A DNA stretch of 25,350 nt from NCBI GenBank assembly GCA_026770615.1, contig MU631345.1, forward strand, positions 344,347 through 369,696. Reading direction: 5' to 3'. Positions 22,610-25,350 of this stretch are shown here, one piece after another (position 1 is the stretch's first letter; each line of letters opens with the position of its first letter). The position numbers and the translations under genes are program-made. The notes below the pieces were generated by a model. The model searched no databases. It was not told where the DNA came from and saw nothing but the letters and a program-made list of their open reading frames with translations. Origin of the DNA: Pavlovales sp. CCMP2436. Taxonomy: Eukaryota; Haptophyta; Pavlovophyceae; Pavlovales.

Positions 22610-25250
22610 CTGACGGAAGTGGCACGGGCACTCCAGATCATGCAATATGCAATATAGAGCATATTGTAAAATAGAAACAATATTTTGAATACATAAGTAA
22701 TTTCGGGAGCAGAGAAGACGCACCTCAAGCTCCCTCACGATCTCGCGGAGCTTTGATTTGTCGATTTTGCCATCGTGGTCTGGGTCCATTTCGTCGAGAA
22801 TCTCCTCCCAGAAAAGACTGCACGCGATTTTCACAGGGGCCGAGGTATAAGGGGGTCACCAATGACCGTTCTATGGGTGTCTGTCTCCAGTCAGGGTAAT
22901 TCGAATCCCTTCTTTGAAATATATTGTGTAAGGTCCATTTCGTCGAGAATATTATCCCAAAATATACCTGGGTGTGGGGTGGGGTGGGGGGGTAGTCAGT
23001 GGACAGTGGGACAGCCACACGCGATAAAAGTGGTAATGTCAGGAAGAAGGGGAGTGCGTGTGCGCGTATGTGTGTGTGTGTGGGGAGGGGGGGGTAGCTA
23101 GAGCAATTATGCACGCGATATGTCAACGGGGTGGTGGGATGGGTGTGTGTGTGTTCAAAAGGGTGGTATGAAGGGTAGGGTGAGTGTACAGCATACGGGC
23201 TAGGGTCTTTCGGCTAAAGGCCACCAGGCTAAAGCTGACATACTATAATATGTGAACTCTCAATTCGGGGCCAGTGTGGACCAGTGAATAATTGGACGCT
23301 GTACATAAGTACCTAACAACATTTATTTATCGCCTGTGGGCGAAAGGCATGTTCGCGGCGGAGAGACGACGCGGAGAGTAATATAAGCGCACGAGACAAC
23401 TGATGCGCTGACTTTCCCGGGTCAGGCTCGTGCGCCTTCGGGCTGCAAGTCGGGGGAGGCGCAAAGTAAACTACAAGTAAACGTGCAAATCGTAAAAACA
23501 GAATTGAACTCGGCCTGCTGATCTATTTATGTAGCGTCGCAGCGGTTCAAAAAAAAAAAAAAAAAACGCGATAAAAAATCGTACTCGACAGGCTTGCCCT
23601 TTTTGAGAAGCGTCGCTGCTGTCCTCAGCTCCGACACAGAAATAATACCGTCGCCGTCGAGATCGAGAACCTTTATTATTGAACAAGATATACAACTTTA
23701 TAATGATTAGACCAAGAATTATACCAATAAAAACCAGCAGCTTCGAAACATACATAATAACGTCGCCGCTGAGATCGAGCACCTGTATAATCATCATAAT
23801 AAAAACGTAATCATTTAAAACCATTCAAATGAACCGTATTGTTGGTATGAATTAGTAGCTCATGCACAGAGATCTTTGTTTTGGTATAATAATTCACGAG
23901 GTAAAATGATACGTACCGCCGTCGAGTTGAGTCCCTTCAAAACATGTGCCTCGCTTTTGTTAGTGTGAGATTATGGACAAGGGCAGTGGGGGGTGGAGGC
24001 AGTTATTATAGCCATTTATAGAGAGCAAAACTTCCGTACCTCACGCCATCACGTTGCAAGTCTGGGGGGTTACACCAAAAAAATGGACGATGCCAATAAT
24101 TAAAATAAGACTTGCAGGCCTCGCTTCTATGCATACATAAAGACCTCCATACTGTCCCCATCCCTTTGTGTGCAATATATCAAAAAAAATAAGGATACAA
24201 CAAGAACGATGGCACGTCCATTTGAGTAGACGAAAGAAAAGAACCCCCACGAAAAACACCTCCATCTTGTCGCCGATTGCCTCGCCTGCACTCCGTTTAG
24301 ATATTTCGATCTATCTATATCTATCTATATCTATCTATATCTCTATATATATCTATATATACGTATGTATTAATTTGAACTTGACAGTCAGATAGATAGA
24401 TAGATAACAATGATAATGCTAAACCAGCACGCCTCCTGTGAAAAATATTGAAGAATAACCTTCATCTTGTCGCCAATGGCCTTGTCTGCACTCTCTAGCT
24501 CCTGCGTAAGCTGTGCGATCATTTTGTCGATGCGCTTGTCTAGAGAGCCGATCGCCTGTTAAAGGTGTGTGTGTATGTGTGTGTGTGTGGGGGGGGGGTT
24601 ACACTAGACTTACGGGCTCGCAATCAGAAAATAGAGGCCAACAAAAAAGGTCAACAAAAAGGTCAACACACAAAAAGAAAAGAAGAAAAGAAGAAAAAAG
24701 CGCACTTCAAGAAAGGTTGCAACCCGGCAGCTGGGCACCGTGCCATCCTCAAAAAAAACCCAAAAAAACCTTTACCTCGAAATATAAGCTAAATATTAAC
24801 ATATCCTCCTTGCTGCTTCGGGATCCATCTTAGCTTTGGATGTATTTGTAAACGCTCTCTCACACACACACACAATATCACACACACACGCACACACACA
24901 ACTTTTTCTCCTTAACTGCCCCGATAATCACTAAATTTGGAATGTATTTGTACACATACAGACAACACACGCACACACAATCACACACATACTCACACAC
25001 TCACGAACACACACTCACACTCACACACACTCACACACACACGCACACACTATCCTCTCTTGCTGCATTTGGGTTCACTGCGACTTTCATTTGAAAGGTC
25101 AAAGGCTGACCTTCTGAAATACAAATTAATATAAATAAAGATATACAACATATATTCATAAAGCAAAAAAGGAAAAGGCAAAAAAAACCTTATCCTCCCG
25201 CGCTGCCTCCGGAATCATCTTTCGCCGCAGCTCCGCAAGTTCATCGAGGT
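22406..25250 (-). CDS. LETM1: LETM1-like mitochondrial cation/proton exchanger, 3' part
   Basis: Four exons with GT..AG introns join in phase: 25250-25189, 24555-24460, 23670-23585 and 22817-22724; a fifth, 22609-22406, is doubtful. Joined, they read a helix (ELAELRRKMIPEAAREDK), a coiled coil (RIDKMIAQLTQELESADKAI, then GDKMK), a canonical EF-hand loop (DLDGDGIISVSE) with its exiting helix, and a second EF-hand (DPDHDGKIDKSK, position 12 Lys instead of Glu). This order and spacing match the C-terminus of LETM1 proteins, which sit in the inner mitochondrial membrane and exchange K+ or Ca2+ for H+. The membrane segment and ribosome-binding domain would be encoded upstream, beyond the window. 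The first exon seen begins with a split codon, so more exons precede it. No other frame gives a comparable reading. Confidence 0.85.
22724..22817 (-). other. LETM1: LETM1-like exon 4 (EF-hand 2)
   Basis: The acceptor GCGTGCAG is followed by one base completing the split codon (Asp), then 31 codons: LFWEEILDEMDPDHDGKIDK then SKLREIVRELE. The donor is GAG|GTGCGT. Loop position 12 is Lys instead of the usual Glu, so calcium affinity may be low. Confidence 0.9.
22933..22970 (-). repeat. Copy of LETM1-like exon 4 start
   Basis: ATTCTCGACGAAATGGAC (22933-22950) is identical over 18 bases to exon 4. The match continues more loosely to a CAG at the acceptor position. It contains an in-frame stop, so it cannot be a working EF-hand exon. 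It sits 0.12 kb upstream of exon 4. Confidence 0.8.
22971..23584. other. Rest of LETM1-like intron 3
   Basis: Intron sequence without other exons that I can see. It holds G-rich and GT-rich tracts (22975-23000, 23060-23160), the dispersed repeat at 23402-23465 and an A-run at 23550-23566. Confidence 0.6.
23402..23465. repeat. Dispersed repeat copy, partner at 498-562
   Basis: Same orientation as 498-562, with the shared core GTGCGCCTTCGGGCTGCAAG. It lies within intron 3 of the LETM1-like gene, so the family has inserted in genes as well as between them. Confidence 0.65.
23585..23670 (-). other. LETM1: LETM1-like exon 3 (EF-hand 1)
   Basis: The acceptor AATAATAAAG is pyrimidine-poor. The 86-nt exon reads VLDLDGDGIISVSELRTAAT then LLKKGKPV plus two bases; the donor is GA|GTACGA. 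The EF-hand loop has Asp at 1, 3 and 5, Gly at 6, Ile at 8 and Glu at 12, so calcium binding is expected. Confidence 0.88.
23738..23782 (-). repeat. Copy of LETM1-like exon 3 start with acceptor
   Basis: A TTATACAG acceptor is followed by VLDLSGDVIMYVSKL against the real VLDLDGDGIISVSEL, 37 of 45 bases matching by my count. The EF loop is broken at positions 3, 6 and 12. It sits about 70 bp upstream of exon 3. A shorter echo, CTCGACGGCG|GTACGT, is at about 23911-23926. Confidence 0.85.
24260..24293 (-). repeat. Copy of LETM1-like exon 2 end with donor
   Basis: On the minus strand GAGTGCAGGCGAGGCAATCG then GCGACAAGATGGAG|GTGTTT matches the exon 2 end at 29 of 34 positions by my count and keeps a GT donor. 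It reads SAGEAIGDKME against SADKAIGDKMK. It sits 0.2 kb downstream of exon 2. Confidence 0.85.
24308..24362. repeat. (ATCT)n / AT microsatellite
   Basis: Tandem ATCT units pass into AT-rich CTATATAT sequence within intron 2 of the LETM1-like gene. A short GATA run near 24389-24404 is its inverse. Confidence 0.9.
24460..24555 (-). other. LETM1: LETM1-like exon 2 (coiled coil)
   Basis: The acceptor TTTAACAG follows a long pyrimidine/CA tract. The exon is 96 nt, 32 codons in phase 0: AIGSLDKRIDKMIAQLTQEL then ESADKAIGDKMK. The donor is AAG|GTTATT. The RIDxMIxxLxxELxxxDxxIG pattern is the coiled coil that precedes the first EF-hand in LETM1. Confidence 0.9.
24566..24598. repeat. GT then G tract before exon 2 acceptor
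   Basis: On the sense (minus) strand this is a C-run followed by CA repeats immediately before the exon 2 acceptor, so it may serve as the pyrimidine-rich part of the 3' splice site. Confidence 0.75.
24801..24945 (-). repeat. Two further decayed copies of exon 1 end
   Basis: 24801-24840 reads AAGATGGATCCCGAAGCAGC then AAGGAGGATATG, close to the exon end. 24906-24945 is a weaker copy (TCGGGGCAGTTAAGGAGAAA). The two also share TTTGGA(A)TGTATTTGTA beyond the exon part, so the copied unit included intron sequence. CA-repeat tracts separate the copies. Confidence 0.6.
24860..25050. repeat. CA-repeat tracts in intron 1
   Basis: Imperfect CACACA tracts are interrupted by the decayed exon copies. 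The combination of exon-end piece plus CA tract recurs, which suggests that the unit was amplified together. Confidence 0.85.
25050..25090 (-). repeat. Decayed copy of LETM1-like exon 1 end (copy 1)
   Basis: On the minus strand it reads AAAGTCGCAGTGAACCCAAA then TGCAGCAAGAGAGGATAG. Against the exon end (AAGATGATTCCGGAGGCAGC, GCGGGAGGATAAG) it keeps the AxAARED core. It lies 0.14 kb downstream in the intron, and a CA repeat follows it. Confidence 0.7.
25189..25250 (-). other. LETM1: LETM1-like exon 1 in window (helix before coiled coil)
   Basis: The acceptor CCCTTTTCAG precedes 25250. The exon is 62 nt, starting with two bases of a split codon and then 20 codons: LDELAELRRKMIPEAAREDK. The donor is AAG|GTTTTTT. 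It ends in phase 0, joining cleanly to the next exon. The sequence is charged and helical. Confidence 0.8.
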
Positions 25251-25350
25251 CTGAAAAGGGGTGGGGGGTGTGATGGGGTTGTGTGGGTGGTGGGGGTGTG
25301 GGGTGGGGGGGTATGTTTGTGTGCGTGTGGGATGTGTGTGGGGTGTGTGG
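25251..25350. repeat. G/GT-rich sequence to the window edge
   Basis: Low-complexity G- and GT-rich sequence. On the sense strand it is a CA/C-rich tract upstream of the exon acceptor at 25251-25252, so it is intronic. The preceding exon lies beyond the window. Confidence 0.8.

Noticed and set aside
22895..22920. AATTCGAATCCCT, similar to a tRNA T-arm
   Set aside because: No matching acceptor, D or anticodon arms can be folded around it.
24308..24362. Tetranucleotide array considered as a CRISPR-like or regulatory array
   Set aside because: Simple ATCT/AT microsatellite without spacers.

Overview
This is a window of nuclear DNA from a eukaryote, most likely a protist or microalga. The evidence is spliced exons with GT..AG introns, dense LTR and non-LTR retroelement remains, inverted-repeat DNA elements, microsatellites, and a mosaic of GC-rich coding-like tracts and AT-rich spacers. 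The exact lineage cannot be fixed from the sequence. Nothing prokaryotic is present: no operons, Shine-Dalgarno sites, tRNA or rRNA genes, or CRISPR array.

Layout. 1-1550: dispersed repeats and no convincing gene. 1555-2127 (-): a hypothetical one-membrane-segment protein. 2372-2856: a complete MITE-like element whose relatives recur at about 5059-5270 and 21691-21847. 3049-4600: unassigned DNA with a hairpin and a GCGGTC minisatellite. 4620-8370: nested inverted-repeat elements, including a 451-bp foldback-like element inside a 2.25-kb interval, and a decayed ORF with a relative at 18.2-18.6 kb. 8902-9572: a repeat and a chromodomain ORF. 9990-11335 (-): the endonuclease part of a LINE. 11440-17438 (-): a long Ty1/copia-type element with gag, a cysteine-rich region, protease, integrase and an intact RT-RNase H frame. 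17943-18868: an element with roughly 106-bp terminal inverted repeats. 19.0-21.7 kb: non-coding DNA, an 82-bp perfect palindrome and a cluster of repeat-family pieces. 21.85-22.4 kb: unassigned DNA and dispersed repeats.

The one host gene I can support well is at the right end. Four consecutive minus-strand exons (25250-25189, 24555-24460, 23670-23585, 22817-22724) join in phase with GT..AG borders. They encode a helical segment, a coiled coil and two EF-hands in the order expected for the C-terminus of LETM1, the mitochondrial inner-membrane cation/proton exchanger. The 5' part of the gene lies beyond the window.

The most unusual signal is inside that gene. Its large introns carry decayed partial copies of the neighbouring exon edges together with their splice sites: donor-side copies after the first two exons and acceptor-side copies before the next two. 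The other notable items are the copia element, with a 24-bp tandem repeat in gag, an extra cysteine-rich region and stop codons interrupting otherwise continuous frames, and the number of near-perfect palindromes.
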